Of a stretch of 64,000 bases of DNA, positions 36,218 through 44,422 are shown in pieces (position 1 is the first letter of the stretch; the number at the start of each line of letters is the position of its first letter). The stretch lies in assembly GCA_001567105.1 (NCBI GenBank), contig LMZR01000048.1, positions 1 through 64,000 on the forward strand, given 5' to 3'. The notes under the pieces are model-generated. The model was not told where the DNA came from, did no database searches, and saw only the letters and a program-made list of their open reading frames with translations. Made by a program: the position numbers and the translations under genes. The DNA comes from Chloroflexi bacterium OLB14. Its GTDB lineage: Bacteria > Chloroflexota > Anaerolineae > Anaerolineales > Villigracilaceae.

Positions 36218-36924
36218 TTCTTGAACTTTTTCAACGCTTCCTTTGCCGCGCCTCTTTCTGCTAGGCTGATGCTTGTTCCTGCACCCTGACCATATACCTC
36301 ACCCGAAATGACGGCTTCCACTTCGTACACTCTAGCATGGTCAGGTCCATTTTTGCTAATCACACGATAACTCGGTGTTCCAAGTTTGAGTGCTTGCGAA
36401 GTCTCTTGCAATTCACTCTTGGGGTCTTCCACTTCGTCTAACATTCTATTTTCAATCGCTTCAAACAAAGGGATGACAAATTTTCTAACTTTATCTAGCC
36501 CTGCATCTAAATAGATAGCGCCAATCAGTGCTTCAAACATTGAGCCGAGTAAACTCTCTCTGCTACTTCCGCCTGATGATGTTTCTCCGCGCCCAAGCCG
36601 TAAAGCAGAGCCTAAATTTAATTTACGAGCAAATTCCGCCAGCCTTTCATTGCGGACTAGGTATGAACGAATTTTTGTTAGATGACCTTCTGGCATTTCA
36701 GGAAAACGATGATATGCCCACTCACCCACAACAAAATCTAAAACAGCATCGCCGAGGAATTCGAGTCTTTCATTATCTTCTGTTGAAGATGGATTCTCGT
36801 TTACATAGGAGCGATGCGTTAAGGCACGCGTCAGCAAAGATAAATTTGAAAAGGACAGAGCCAGCCTCACGTCAAGGCTAGAGGCGGTTTCTATATCCCG
36901 CTTATGTTTTGAGTTAGGTGTCAC
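36184..36924 (-). CDS. rnc: Ribonuclease III
   Basis: A double-strand RNA endonuclease that processes rRNA and some mRNAs. The 246-residue product has the RNase III signature NERLEFLGDAVLDFVVGEW (about residues 50-68) with the metal-binding Glu and Asp, a second acidic site in FEALIGAIYLD (about 130-140), and a C-terminal dsRBD (YRVISKNGPDHARVYEVEAV...GAGTSISLAERGAAKEALKK). The start is GTG at 36924 with a GGGAGG ribosome site 6 bases upstream. That site lies in a hairpin. The last 9-10 residues are encoded by a dispersed repeat, so the native stop has probably been replaced. smc follows on the same strand. Confidence 0.96.
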   Translation of the reverse strand: MTPNSKHKRDIETASSLDVRLALSFSNLSLLTRALTHRSYVNENPSSTEDNERLEFLGDAVLDFVVGEWAYHRFPEMPEGHLTKIRSYLVRNERLAEFARKLNLGSALRLGRGETSSGGSSRESLLGSMFEALIGAIYLDAGLDKVRKFVIPLFEAIENRMLDEVEDPKSELQETSQALKLGTPSYRVISKNGPDHARVYEVEAVISGEVYGQGAGTSISLAERGAAKEALKKFKNSNQLSVSSGQ

Positions 36925-36930
36925 GGGAAC

Positions 36931-36980
36931 CTCCCGAACTGCGGGAGCGACATCCTCTTATAAAATTTAAGCGGATGTCG
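36931..36980 (-). promoter_or_regulatory. Two stem-loops in the rnc leader, one covering the ribosome site
   Basis: CTCCCG / CGGGAG (36931-36947) pairs the rnc Shine-Dalgarno GGGAGG with upstream bases. A second hairpin, CGACATCC / GGATGTCG (36948-36980), adjoins it. Both could be bound or cut by RNase III, which in E. coli cleaves its own leader; here this is inference from structure. Confidence 0.45.
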
Positions 36981-37092
36981 TTCCATCAGTTCATTTTTGA
37001 ATAGCGAAATTGTAACCTGAATTTTTTAGGCGTGCAATTTTTTTAAGACGCGTTCTTTGGGGTAGAATCAATTAGTTTTTCAAGGAGATATT

Positions 37093-38034
37093 ATGAACGA
37101 AGTGAGCAACGAAACGCGTTTTTTACACGCGCTAGAAATTGGCATGGGCGGACAACAATTTGGTGATCGTGTGGTGTGGGGCTATGGACAAACACATACC
37201 GATAAAGATATTCAAGAAGCATTCGATACTTCGTTAAATCTTGGTGTGCGCTTTATTGACACTGCTGAAATTTATGGTTCGGGAAAATCTGAAAGAATCA
37301 TTGGGGCATTGATAAAAGAAACTGAGCAACCTGTTTTGGTTGCTACGAAATATTTTCCGATGCCCTGGCGATTTACAAAAAATTTTATCCCGCGTGCTTT
37401 GAAAGGAAGTTTAGAGAGATTAGGTTTAGAGTCGGTAGATTTATATCAAGTGCATTGGCCCTCACCTTTTATGAGTCCTGAAACTTTTATGGAAGGCATG
37501 GTGATGTGTGTAAAAGAAGGGCTGACTCGTACTGTGGGCGTTTCAAATTTTTGGAAGCAAAGAATTATGCGTGCATATTCCACATTGTCACAACATGGGA
37601 TTCCGTTAGCATCAAATCAATTGCCATATAGTTTATTAAATCGCACGGCTGATAAAACTGGCACATTAGCGCGTTGCAAAGAACTTGGCATTCGCGTCAT
37701 TGCTTATTCACCATTGGAACAAGGTTTATTGACAGGAAAATATTCAGCAGAAAATCCGCCAACTGGTTTGCGTGCTTCACATTATGCTGAGTTGATTAAG
37801 AAACTTCCGCCGATTATTAAAGTTTTACAACAAATTGCTCAAAATCACGGCAAGACGATTCCGCAAGTGGCATTGAATTGGGTCATCTGCAAAGGTGCGC
37901 TTCCAATCCCTGGCGCAAAGAATGCCAAACAAGCCGAAGAAAATGCAGGCGGTGCAGGCTGGCGCATGAGTGATGATGAAGTTAATCAATTAGATGAAGT
38001 GACGGATAATATTAGAGAGTATCCGAAAGAGTAG
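37093..38034 (+). CDS. Aldo/keto reductase
   Basis: An NADPH-dependent oxidoreductase of the aldo/keto reductase superfamily. The 313-residue product has a TIM-barrel layout: GLRFIDTAEIYGSGKSERIIG-like segment (active Asp and Tyr in DTAEIYG, about residues 57-63), Lys in LVATKYF, His in YQVHWP, and cofactor-binding GIRVIAYSPLEQGLLTGKY plus PIPGAKNAKQAEENAGG near the C-terminus. The tetrad Asp-Tyr-Lys-His is therefore visible. AAGGAG precedes the ATG. The substrate cannot be read from sequence. A GTAATTA tandem repeat follows the stop. Confidence 0.93.
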   Translation: MNEVSNETRFLHALEIGMGGQQFGDRVVWGYGQTHTDKDIQEAFDTSLNLGVRFIDTAEIYGSGKSERIIGALIKETEQPVLVATKYFPMPWRFTKNFIPRALKGSLERLGLESVDLYQVHWPSPFMSPETFMEGMVMCVKEGLTRTVGVSNFWKQRIMRAYSTLSQHGIPLASNQLPYSLLNRTADKTGTLARCKELGIRVIAYSPLEQGLLTGKYSAENPPTGLRASHYAELIKKLPPIIKVLQQIAQNHGKTIPQVALNWVICKGALPIPGAKNAKQAEENAGGAGWRMSDDEVNQLDEVTDNIREYPKE

Positions 38035-38036
38035 TT

Positions 38037-38079
38037 GGTAATTAGTAATTAGTAATTAGTAATTAGTAATTAGTAATTG
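38037..38079. repeat. GTAATTA 7-bp tandem repeat (about six copies)
   Basis: Starts a few bases after the aldo/keto reductase stop; perfect heptamer repeats with no spacers. Confidence 0.9.
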
Positions 38080-38114
38080 GAGGCTAGAGATTGATAAAAG
38101 AGAATTAGAGAATT

Positions 38115-38162
38115 AAATCAATAAAAAAATCTGCGTCATTCTGCGTTTTTCTGCGTCCCAAT
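38115..38162. repeat. TCTGCGTCATTCTGCGTTTTTCTGCGTCC repeat
   Basis: Reiterated TCTGCGT words upstream of the zinc-ribbon gene, a common short-repeat form in this genome type. Confidence 0.6.
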
Positions 38163-38205
38163 TTTATTTTCGTTGGGTCGTCTTACAACCAAGAAAAGAG
38201 GAAAA

Positions 38206-38445
38206 ATGTCTCAACTATCACTAACTCAAAAATTTATAAAAATGCTTTCATCGCAACAAGGGTTTGAAACAATAGAAAAAGAATCCAAAACATGGATGAT
38301 TCAATGCTCAAATTGCAAATATGAAAAATCAATTTGGGATATGGGCGGGATACGATCTGGTGCGAAAGGTAATCCAAAAACTTATCTGAAATGCCCAAAT
38401 TGCAATCAACGCAACTGGCATAATATTTATAAAAAAGAAAATTAA
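38206..38445 (+). CDS. Small zinc-ribbon protein of unknown function
   Basis: From ATG 38206 (ribosome site AGAGGAAAA) the product is 79 residues. It has a helical N-terminus (SLTQKFIKMLSSQQGFETIEKE) and then two CxxC pairs: CSNCKYEKSIWDMGGIRSGAKGNPKTYLKCPNCNQRNW. These form one zinc ribbon with a Trp- and Gly-rich insert. An earlier in-frame ATG at 38173 lies in repeat-like sequence without a ribosome site, so the shorter start is chosen. The C-terminus is HNIYKKEN. Function unknown; binding to nucleic acid or protein is possible. No cotranscribed partner. Confidence 0.7.
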   Translation: MSQLSLTQKFIKMLSSQQGFETIEKESKTWMIQCSNCKYEKSIWDMGGIRSGAKGNPKTYLKCPNCNQRNWHNIYKKEN

Positions 38446-38587
38446 TAAAATTAGATTGTCTTTAATTCTTAAAGACTTAACGCGAATTTCACGAATAAGC
38501 GAATGCCGCGAAAATATTTTTTTGCAAATTTCGCTCTTTCGCGTTTTTCGCATTAAGATTTTGAATTTAAAACCAAACATTTACGAA
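38446..38587. repeat. TTCACGAATAAGCG / CGCGAATTTC type degenerate repeat
   Basis: The spacer holds degenerate words such as GCGAATTTCACGAATAAGCGAATGCCGCG and an approximately complementary TTTCGCTCTTTCGCGTTTTTCGC, giving a loose hairpin between convergent genes. Confidence 0.5.
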
Positions 38588-39442
38588 TTACGAATCACTA
38601 CTATGCTCCGCATCAAACACATGCGAGTGCATATTTGCAATCCATTGTTTGCCGCCATCTGTTAAACGTAAATACGTTAAAGCATCCTGAATATATGGGC
38701 TCACTTGCTCCCAATAAAAATTAGCATAGCCTTTTCGCAAATCATTTGGCGCTTTATAACCAAATTTTTCATTCAGACCCAACTCTTGAAATTCATAAAA
38801 CAAAGCAGGCGTTTTTCTTAAATAATCAGGGTCACCTAACTGACCGATAAAATCAGCCGCGCGTACTAAGCCCCCCAAACCTTTTGTATCTTTATAAAAA
38901 TCATCATTCTTAGGAGATGGAAACCTCGTCATCTCAATATACGATGCGATTAATTCTGCATCAATTTGCTTGGTCATGCCATCCAACAAGCCAGAGCCAA
39001 ATCGCTCACGCACAAACAGCTTACTTCTATTCACATGATAAGGTGTTAACGCCACATCAGTACCATCATCTGAAATCTCAACGCGTTCATCACCAATGCC
39101 TGTGCAAAATAAATTTCCAGAATCATTTTTGCACACACCTTTTACATAACCAATGTCATGGCATAAAACCGCCATCATAAAATGCATCCAATCGCGCGGA
39201 GTCACACCACCTTCACGCAAATGCTTCCCTTCAATAATTGCCAAGCCCGCCAACGAAACCATCAACGTATGATCAACGTCATGATACAGCGCATCTGAAT
39301 TAGAAATATTCTCCAAAGACAACCTCGCCGACCAAGCCGCAATCCGCCCAAATTCAGGCTCCATATCACCATACGTGCGTTGATATGCCAATATCAATTC
39401 CTGAACTAGCCTATCAATTGTTAATGCTTGCCAGTTAATCAT
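38588..39442 (-). CDS. HD-domain metal-dependent phosphohydrolase
   Basis: A 284-residue HD-superfamily protein. The metal-binding motifs are present: H-HD in YHDVDHTLMVSL (about residues 52-63), CHDIGYVKGVC (about 92-102) and the distal Asp in LVRAADFIGQLGDPDYL (about 208-224). The C-terminal region is helical and ends in HVFDAEHSSDS, the last residues abutting an ATTACGAATCAC repeat. HD enzymes hydrolyse phosphoesters of nucleotides; the substrate is unknown, and no GYP motif of c-di-GMP phosphodiesterases is seen. Start ATG 39442. It is convergent with the zinc-ribbon gene. Confidence 0.85.
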   Translation of the reverse strand: MINWQALTIDRLVQELILAYQRTYGDMEPEFGRIAAWSARLSLENISNSDALYHDVDHTLMVSLAGLAIIEGKHLREGGVTPRDWMHFMMAVLCHDIGYVKGVCKNDSGNLFCTGIGDERVEISDDGTDVALTPYHVNRSKLFVRERFGSGLLDGMTKQIDAELIASYIEMTRFPSPKNDDFYKDTKGLGGLVRAADFIGQLGDPDYLRKTPALFYEFQELGLNEKFGYKAPNDLRKGYANFYWEQVSPYIQDALTYLRLTDGGKQWIANMHSHVFDAEHSSDS

Positions 39443-39662
39443 ACAAAAGTCCTTAGTAAAAAAACTTCTTTCGATATAAAATAATGATAATAGAAGTTTA
39501 CCAGAATGCTGAATAAAAAATATATTGATATGATTTTTAAGTAAGCAAAACGCCTCATTCCTGACCTACAACCTGCTGGCTGTTTTTCGGCTTGATGTTT
39601 AACTTGGAGTAAGTTTCGAGGACAAGTTCTCTGATTCCAAAACTTATAAAGGAACAAATCAA
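39443..39662. other. Intergenic region between divergent genes
   Basis: About 220 AT-rich bases separating the HD-hydrolase and DUF3592 genes. An internal stretch (39550-39595, around CCTCATTCCTGACCTACAACCTGC) is less AT-rich than its surroundings and may be a repeat remnant. No ORF with a ribosome site is seen. Confidence 0.4.
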
Positions 39663-40094
39663 ATGGATATTTTTTCAATCGTCTTCTCAGGTATTATGGT
39701 TTTAGTTTCGCTGGCTGGCACAGCCTGTGCAGTGATTCTGCCTATCCTCATCATTGGTGGGATTGGATATTATTTATACAGACGCAATCAACAAAGCATG
39801 GCGCAGAGACAAGACTCTCAAAACTGGTCAACTACCACAGGCAAAATTTTGATGTCTTCAGTGCAATCACAGCGTTCTAGCACAGGTGGATACTCTATCT
39901 ATCCTGTTATTGTTTATCAGTATGAAGTCAATGGAAAAACCTATCAAAACCAAACTGTTCGAGTTGGTGATAAATTCTTGAAAATCAATGTTGTCGGTCA
40001 AGCACAAAAAACTGTAGATAAATATCCCATTGGCAAAGAAGTGACTGTCTACTACGACCCCAACAATCCCGCCGAATGTGCATTAGAGAGATAA
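39663..40094 (+). CDS. DUF3592 domain membrane protein
   Basis: A 143-residue protein with an N-terminal hydrophobic hairpin (about residues 3-41: FSIVFSGIMVLVSLAGTACAVILPILIIGGIGYYLYRR) followed by a soluble beta-rich DUF3592 region with GYSIYPVIVYQYEVNGKTYQNQTVRVGD and ending YYDPNNPAECALER, the usual family ending. AAGGAAC precedes the ATG. Members are membrane proteins of unknown function. The following spacer is packed with CCCTACGGG-type repeats. Confidence 0.8.
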   Translation: MDIFSIVFSGIMVLVSLAGTACAVILPILIIGGIGYYLYRRNQQSMAQRQDSQNWSTTTGKILMSSVQSQRSSTGGYSIYPVIVYQYEVNGKTYQNQTVRVGDKFLKINVVGQAQKTVDKYPIGKEVTVYYDPNNPAECALER

Positions 40095-40117
40095 TATTTC
40101 AATAAGTAAAAAATATG

Positions 40118-40250
40118 ACACCCTTCGGGGTTCAATTTTCTAATTCTCAAAAACTATAATCATTTGACCCTACGGGGTCTACAATCCCGAAGGGATGAAA
40201 TTATTATAGAATTTGAATCGCAAAAAATCCAAATCCCGTAGGGATGATAT
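40118..40250. repeat. CCCTTCGGGG / CCCTACGGGG / CCCGTAGGGAT hairpin cluster
   Basis: At least four short palindromes of one family (ACACCCTTCGGGGTT, GACCCTACGGGGTC, ATCCCGAAGGGAT, ATCCCGTAGGGAT) lie between the DUF3592 gene and miaA. A single copy occurs at 27845-27870. Confidence 0.8.
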
Positions 40251-40261
40251 AAATTTTTCTA

Positions 40262-41173
40262 ATGACAAAACCTCCCCTCATTCTCATCATCGGACCAACT
40301 GCGGTTGGCAAAACAGAATTGGCGATTAAACTTGCTGAAAAATTTAATGGGGAAATCATTTCAGCGGATTCACGTCTGTTTTACAAAGGTATGGATGTGG
40401 GAACTGCCAAACCATCCGAAGCAGAATTGAAGCGTGTGCCTCATCATCTAATTGATATTGTTCAACCTGATGAAACATTAAGTTTGGCTGTCTTTCAACA
40501 AAAGGCAAGCGAGATTATTCAAGATATATACAAAAGAAACAAACTCCCCTTTTTAGTTGGTGGAACTGGTCAATACGTTCGGGCAGTGACTGAAGGTTGG
40601 ACTCCGCCAGAAGTGACGCCAAATGCTGAATTAAGAAACGTGCTTGAACAAATGAAAGAGGAAAGAGGGAAAGAGTGGCTATACGAAAAACTAAAATTTC
40701 TTGATGCTGAGGCGGCTGAAAAAATTGATTTAAGAAATTATCGCCGAACGATTCGCGCCTTAGAAGTGATTTTTACCACAGGTAAAAAATTTTCAGCACA
40801 AAGAAGTAAAGGTGACTCACCTTATCATTTAATATCAATTGGATTAACTCGTCCACGTGAGGAATTATATAAACGAGTGGATGAACGAATTGAAGCTATG
40901 TTTGCGAATGGATTAATTGATGAAGTAAAAAGTTTGTTGGATAAAGGTTACTCACCTACTTTACCAAGCATGTCTGCTATTGGGTACAGAGAATGTATGG
41001 GCGTAATAAAAGGTCAAATGAGCATTGAGCAGGCAAAAGTCGAGATGAGGCGCGTGACGAGAATATTTGTGCGTCGTCAGGCAAATTGGTTCAAAGAATC
41101 AGATGAGTCTATCAAGTGGTTTCATCCAAATGATGAAAAGGAAATTGAGGAATATATAAGAAAAGTACTTTGA
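40262..41173 (+). CDS. miaA: tRNA dimethylallyltransferase
   Basis: Adds a dimethylallyl group to A37 of tRNAs that read UNN codons, using DMAPP, the product of the Fni isomerase at 319-1347. The 303-residue product shows the P-loop GPTAVGKTELA (about residues 9-19), SADSRLFYKGMDVGTAKPS (about 36-54), HHLIDIV, VGGTGQYVRAV and the tRNA-binding motif DLRNYRRTIRALEV. A short C-terminal helical region follows, including ERIEAMFANGLIDEVKSLL and MSAIGYRECMG. ATG 40262 follows a T-rich stretch directly; no clear ribosome site is seen. Identification is secure. Confidence 0.95.
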   Translation: MTKPPLILIIGPTAVGKTELAIKLAEKFNGEIISADSRLFYKGMDVGTAKPSEAELKRVPHHLIDIVQPDETLSLAVFQQKASEIIQDIYKRNKLPFLVGGTGQYVRAVTEGWTPPEVTPNAELRNVLEQMKEERGKEWLYEKLKFLDAEAAEKIDLRNYRRTIRALEVIFTTGKKFSAQRSKGDSPYHLISIGLTRPREELYKRVDERIEAMFANGLIDEVKSLLDKGYSPTLPSMSAIGYRECMGVIKGQMSIEQAKVEMRRVTRIFVRRQANWFKESDESIKWFHPNDEKEIEEYIRKVL

Positions 41174-41222
41174 GATTTATCTCGCTCTGGAAAATGCGAC
41201 ATGAATGTCGCGGTACTTAAAA

Positions 41223-41251
41223 TTGACTTTTACTATCATCGAGTTTATACT
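41223..41251 (+). promoter_or_regulatory. Promoter of the acyl-CoA ligase gene
   Basis: TTGACT (41223-41228) and TATACT (41246-41251) are spaced by exactly 17 bases, 40 bases before the ATG. A small palindrome, GCGACATGAATGTCGC, lies 14 bases upstream. Confidence 0.75.
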
Positions 41252-41290
41252 TCAACAAAGTAATCAACTTCACCACATAAGGAGAGAAGT

Positions 41291-42991
41291 ATGACCAACA
41301 AACCTTGGCTAGCACATTATGATAAAGGTGTGCCCCATACAATTGAATACCCCAAAGTGCCGTTCTTTCATTTTTTAGAGGAAGCCGCGCGCAAGTATCC
41401 CGACCGTGCCTGTACGATATTTAAAGGCGCGGTCATTTCTTATAAAGAGATGAATGCGCTGACAGATCACATGGCAGCGGCGTTGGTTGAGATGGGCGTC
41501 AAAAAAGGTGATCGTGTTGGTATTTTTATGCCGAATACGCCGCAGTTTGTTATTGCCTTTTTTGGAATTATGAAAGCAGGCGGTGTGGTGGTAGCGGTTA
41601 ACCCCACTTACCCTGTGGATGAAATTTTAACGCCCGTGAAAGATGCTGGCATTGAAGTGATGTTTTGTTTGAGTCGTTTTTACAATAAGTTAAAAGAAGT
41701 ACGTGAAAAATCGAATCTGAAAAAGATTATTGTGACGAACATCAAAGAAACATTACCGCCTGTTTTGAAGTTTTTGTTTACCATTGCTAAAGAGAAAAAA
41801 GAAGGTGACCGAATTAGCAATTTAGATTCGCGCGATGTTTTAATGCAGGATTTATTAAAGAAACACGCTTCATCTGCTAAGCCGACAGTTGATGTTACAT
41901 CTGAAGATACTGCTCTCTTTCAATATTCTGGTGGGACGACAGGCGTGCCAAAAGGTGCAGTTGCTATGCACAAAAACATGGTGGCAAATACTTTACAAAT
42001 GAAAGCATGGTTTGTGACTGCTAAAGAAGGCGAAGAAGTGACCTTGATGGGCATTCCGCTTTTCCATGTGTATGGCATGATTGCAGGCATGGCATTTGCC
42101 ATGACGATTGGCGCTAGTATGGTGATAGTGCCAAATGCACGCGATTTGAAAGATGTGTTGCATAACATCACCAAGTTCAAAGCGACTCTCTTCCCTGGTG
42201 TGCCACTTTTATATAATGCGATTAATAATCACCCTGACGTGAAAGCAGGCAAATATGATTTGTCTTCTATCAAGGCTTGTATTTCTGGTTCGGCGGCATT
42301 GATGAAAGAGACAAAAGAGACCTTTGAGAAATTAACAGGTGGAAAAGTATTTGAAGGCTATGGCATGTCTGAAACACCAACCGCCACGCACTGTAATCCT
42401 TTGGTTGGTGTAAATAAAATTGGTTCTATTGGTATGCCTTTACCTGATGTGGATATAAAAATCATCAGCCTTGATGATGGCGAGACTGAAATGCCTCAAG
42501 GTGAAATCGGAGAGATTGTAGTCAATGCGCCGAATGTGATGAAGGGTTATCACAACATGCCCACCGAAACTGCCAATTCATTGCGTCAAATGAAAGATGG
42601 CAAGACGTGGCTCTTCACAGGTGACATCGCCCGTATGGATGAAGATGGTTATTTCTATATTGTTGATAGAAAGAAAGAATTAATTAAACCTGGTGGTTTC
42701 CAAGTGTGGCCCCGTGAGGTGGAAGAAGCGATTTCAGGTCATCCCGCAGTTTTGGAAGTGGGTGTTGGCGGAATCCCCGACCCACAACGTGGTGAGGCAG
42801 TGAAAGCATGGGTTGTGTTGAAGCCTGGCGAATCGCTAAGTGAAGCAGACCTCAAAGCCTATTGCAAAGAACATCTTGCTCCGTATAAAGTGCCGAGCCA
42901 TATTGAGTTTAGAAGTGAATTACCAAAGACAACGGTTGGAAAGATTTTACGCCGTGAGTTGGTGAGACAGCATAAGGAAGGTGGGAAGTAG
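41291..42991 (+). CDS. fadD: Long-chain fatty-acid-CoA ligase (AMP-forming)
   Basis: Activates fatty acids to acyl-CoA via an acyl-AMP. The 566-residue product has the ANL-superfamily layout: AMP-binding motif YSGGTTGVPKGAV (about residues 212-224), IPLFHVYGM, the LFPGVPLLYNAI segment, GYGMSETPTATH, the Asp-containing WLFTGDIARMDEDGYFYIVDRKKELIKPGGFQVWPREVE and the catalytic Lys in PKTTVGKILRREL near the C-terminus. GGAGAG precedes the ATG. A consensus promoter lies upstream and a terminator downstream, so it is a single unit. Chain-length preference is not visible. Confidence 0.93.
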   Translation: MTNKPWLAHYDKGVPHTIEYPKVPFFHFLEEAARKYPDRACTIFKGAVISYKEMNALTDHMAAALVEMGVKKGDRVGIFMPNTPQFVIAFFGIMKAGGVVVAVNPTYPVDEILTPVKDAGIEVMFCLSRFYNKLKEVREKSNLKKIIVTNIKETLPPVLKFLFTIAKEKKEGDRISNLDSRDVLMQDLLKKHASSAKPTVDVTSEDTALFQYSGGTTGVPKGAVAMHKNMVANTLQMKAWFVTAKEGEEVTLMGIPLFHVYGMIAGMAFAMTIGASMVIVPNARDLKDVLHNITKFKATLFPGVPLLYNAINNHPDVKAGKYDLSSIKACISGSAALMKETKETFEKLTGGKVFEGYGMSETPTATHCNPLVGVNKIGSIGMPLPDVDIKIISLDDGETEMPQGEIGEIVVNAPNVMKGYHNMPTETANSLRQMKDGKTWLFTGDIARMDEDGYFYIVDRKKELIKPGGFQVWPREVEEAISGHPAVLEVGVGGIPDPQRGEAVKAWVVLKPGESLSEADLKAYCKEHLAPYKVPSHIEFRSELPKTTVGKILRRELVRQHKEGGK

Positions 42992-42992
42992 G

Positions 42993-43043
42993 CAGGTAAA
43001 CAAGTAAACAGGTAGACAAGTAATGCGTGATGCGTAATGCGTA
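42993..43043. repeat. GTAAACAAGTAAACAGGTAGAC and GCGTAATGCGTAAT repeats
   Basis: Two of the genome's repeat words lie end to end after the acyl-CoA ligase stop; their complements occur at 29037-29078 and 31002-31045. Confidence 0.7.
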
Positions 43044-43060
43044 AAGAGCAGTTGATTGAG

Positions 43061-43102
43061 AAACATCCACGAATGGGAAATTTAGTTCGTGGATGTTTTT
43101 TT
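43061..43102 (+). terminator. Rho-independent terminator of fadD
   Basis: The stem AAACATCCACGAA / TTCGTGGATGTTT has a 12-base loop and a T7 tract. Confidence 0.85.
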
Positions 43103-43105
43103 ATT

Positions 43106-43432
43106 TCATAAAACTCCCCGCACGGCGCGCTCGTCCCATTCTCCTAGATAGTGATACACGCTCGGTCCCTGCTGGTGGCGGAAGCGTTTGAGTCCCGACA
43201 AGCTCCACATCCACACACTATCCCCCCAGCTCCCCGCGTAATAGCCAAATAGTGTCGTTGTCCCCCCCTATCCACAAAAGTCTTGGTAGCTATACTCCTT
43301 GTCTGGTATATCTACTGACAAGTATTCTTTGTAAAGATGAAAGAGTGATGATCCCCCGCTCCACCAAAACAAAGTGAAAGTCAAAAGAATAGACACACTA
43401 GCTAGAACATACAACACCAAACGCCAGCTCAT
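43106..43432 (-). pseudogene. 108-codon ORF interrupted by one amber codon
   Basis: From ATG at 43432 the frame reads MSWRLVLYVLASVSILLTF (a signal or membrane segment), then a hydrophilic stretch ending IPDKEYSYQDFCG, an in-frame TAG at 43268-43270, then GGTTTLFGYYAGSWGDSVWM, continuing as a protein-like Trp- and Tyr-rich sequence to a TGA at 43106-43108. Both halves are in the same frame, so one substitution (for example TGG to TAG) would explain the break. The second half is unusually G/C-rich compared with its neighbours. No ribosome site is seen. Family unknown. It is either a recently broken gene or a sequence error. Confidence 0.45.
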
Positions 43433-43499
43433 ACTAATAACATAGCACAGAAACGCAAATCATTCACACATTACTTATCAAGCTCGAGATCAAAGATAA

Positions 43500-44399
43500 C
43501 TAATTTTTCCTGCTAAGCTGAAACCTAACCACATCTTCCGCAGTTAAATCAATTAACCGTATTTCCTTCCCCACACTTCCACTATCCCTATAGTACATAA
43601 TAGAGTCAATATCAAACCAATTAACAAAAGCCCAGCATGCCCCTTCTCTTTTAATCAATATAAAAAAGTATATTCCAGCCTCATTATAACTTTCAAAGCC
43701 ACTCAGAACATCCTCAGCATGAATCCTCAATAAATCCCCAACTTCATTTGTTGTATATCCCTTATTTGATAGGGGCTCATAAGAGGTCGGCTCACAGCTA
43801 TTCCTTGCTATTTCATCCGTCGCAAAGCCAATTTCAAACTTGGTCACTTCGCCATCACTCTCGATTATCACTTTACCTGTCTCGTTATAGGTTACCGTGT
43901 ATCCCTCGCCATCCTCTGCTGGTGTTATAGTCACAGTCTCGGGATTAAATTTTTCCGTATCCACGCCGTACTCCTCAAAAATCTCCATCACCATCTGCTC
44001 TGGGGTCAAAACCACCTCCACCCACTCGCCGTTGTCGTCTAGTTCGTAGCCTTCTATTTTTAATCCTTCATCATCAAAACTTATTTGTGACTTGTCAATG
44101 ACAACATGCTCATTATTGAAAATGATATTAATCACACCGTTTTGGTCAACATGCAAGTTTGGGATGGTCTGCCGTCCACCGTCTGCGGTCTGCTCTTCAA
44201 TTGTTCCATCAGGTAATAAAGTCAAATTTTCATTGAGTTCAGCAAGTTGATTTTGCACAGCAACAAAGTCAGGGTGCAAGGTTGGGGTGGGGATTGGGGT
44301 TGATGTTGGTGGTGGGATTGTGGCAGTCGGGGTGACTGTCACTTGCGGGGAGCAAGAAATTAGAATGATTGTAAAGATAATCAAGGAAATTTTTGGCAT
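43500..44399 (-). CDS. Lipoprotein of unknown function with TPT-rich linker
   Basis: A 299-residue protein with a lipobox ending LISC (about residue 16) after a short hydrophobic signal, then a VTPTATIPPPTSTPIPTPTL linker, so it is a membrane-anchored surface protein. The body is acidic (GDGE, DDNGEWVEV, EEYGVDTEKF) with a mainly beta C-terminal domain. Residues about 69-78 (EEQTADGGRQ) are encoded by the dispersed GCAGACGGTGGACGGCAGACC repeat. I recognise no enzyme motif. The broken ORF lies just downstream; the toxin-antitoxin pair is upstream on the same strand. Confidence 0.75.
   Translation of the reverse strand: MPKISLIIFTIILISCSPQVTVTPTATIPPPTSTPIPTPTLHPDFVAVQNQLAELNENLTLLPDGTIEEQTADGGRQTIPNLHVDQNGVINIIFNNEHVVIDKSQISFDDEGLKIEGYELDDNGEWVEVVLTPEQMVMEIFEEYGVDTEKFNPETVTITPAEDGEGYTVTYNETGKVIIESDGEVTKFEIGFATDEIARNSCEPTSYEPLSNKGYTTNEVGDLLRIHAEDVLSGFESYNEAGIYFFILIKREGACWAFVNWFDIDSIMYYRDSGSVGKEIRLIDLTAEDVVRFQLSRKN
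44166..44193. repeat. GTCTGCCGTCCACCGTCTGCGGTCTGC repeat in frame in the lipoprotein gene
   Basis: A short G/C-rich repeat made of GTCTGC / GTCCACC words encodes about nine residues (QTADGGRQT) just after the Thr/Pro linker. Confidence 0.65.
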
Positions 44400-44422
44400 G
44401 GATGCCTCCGCACCTAAAAATA

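Noticed and set aside
43268..43270. Amber codon as pyrrolysine
   Set aside because: No Pyl genes are visible and the family is not a methylamine methyltransferase; mutation or error is simpler.
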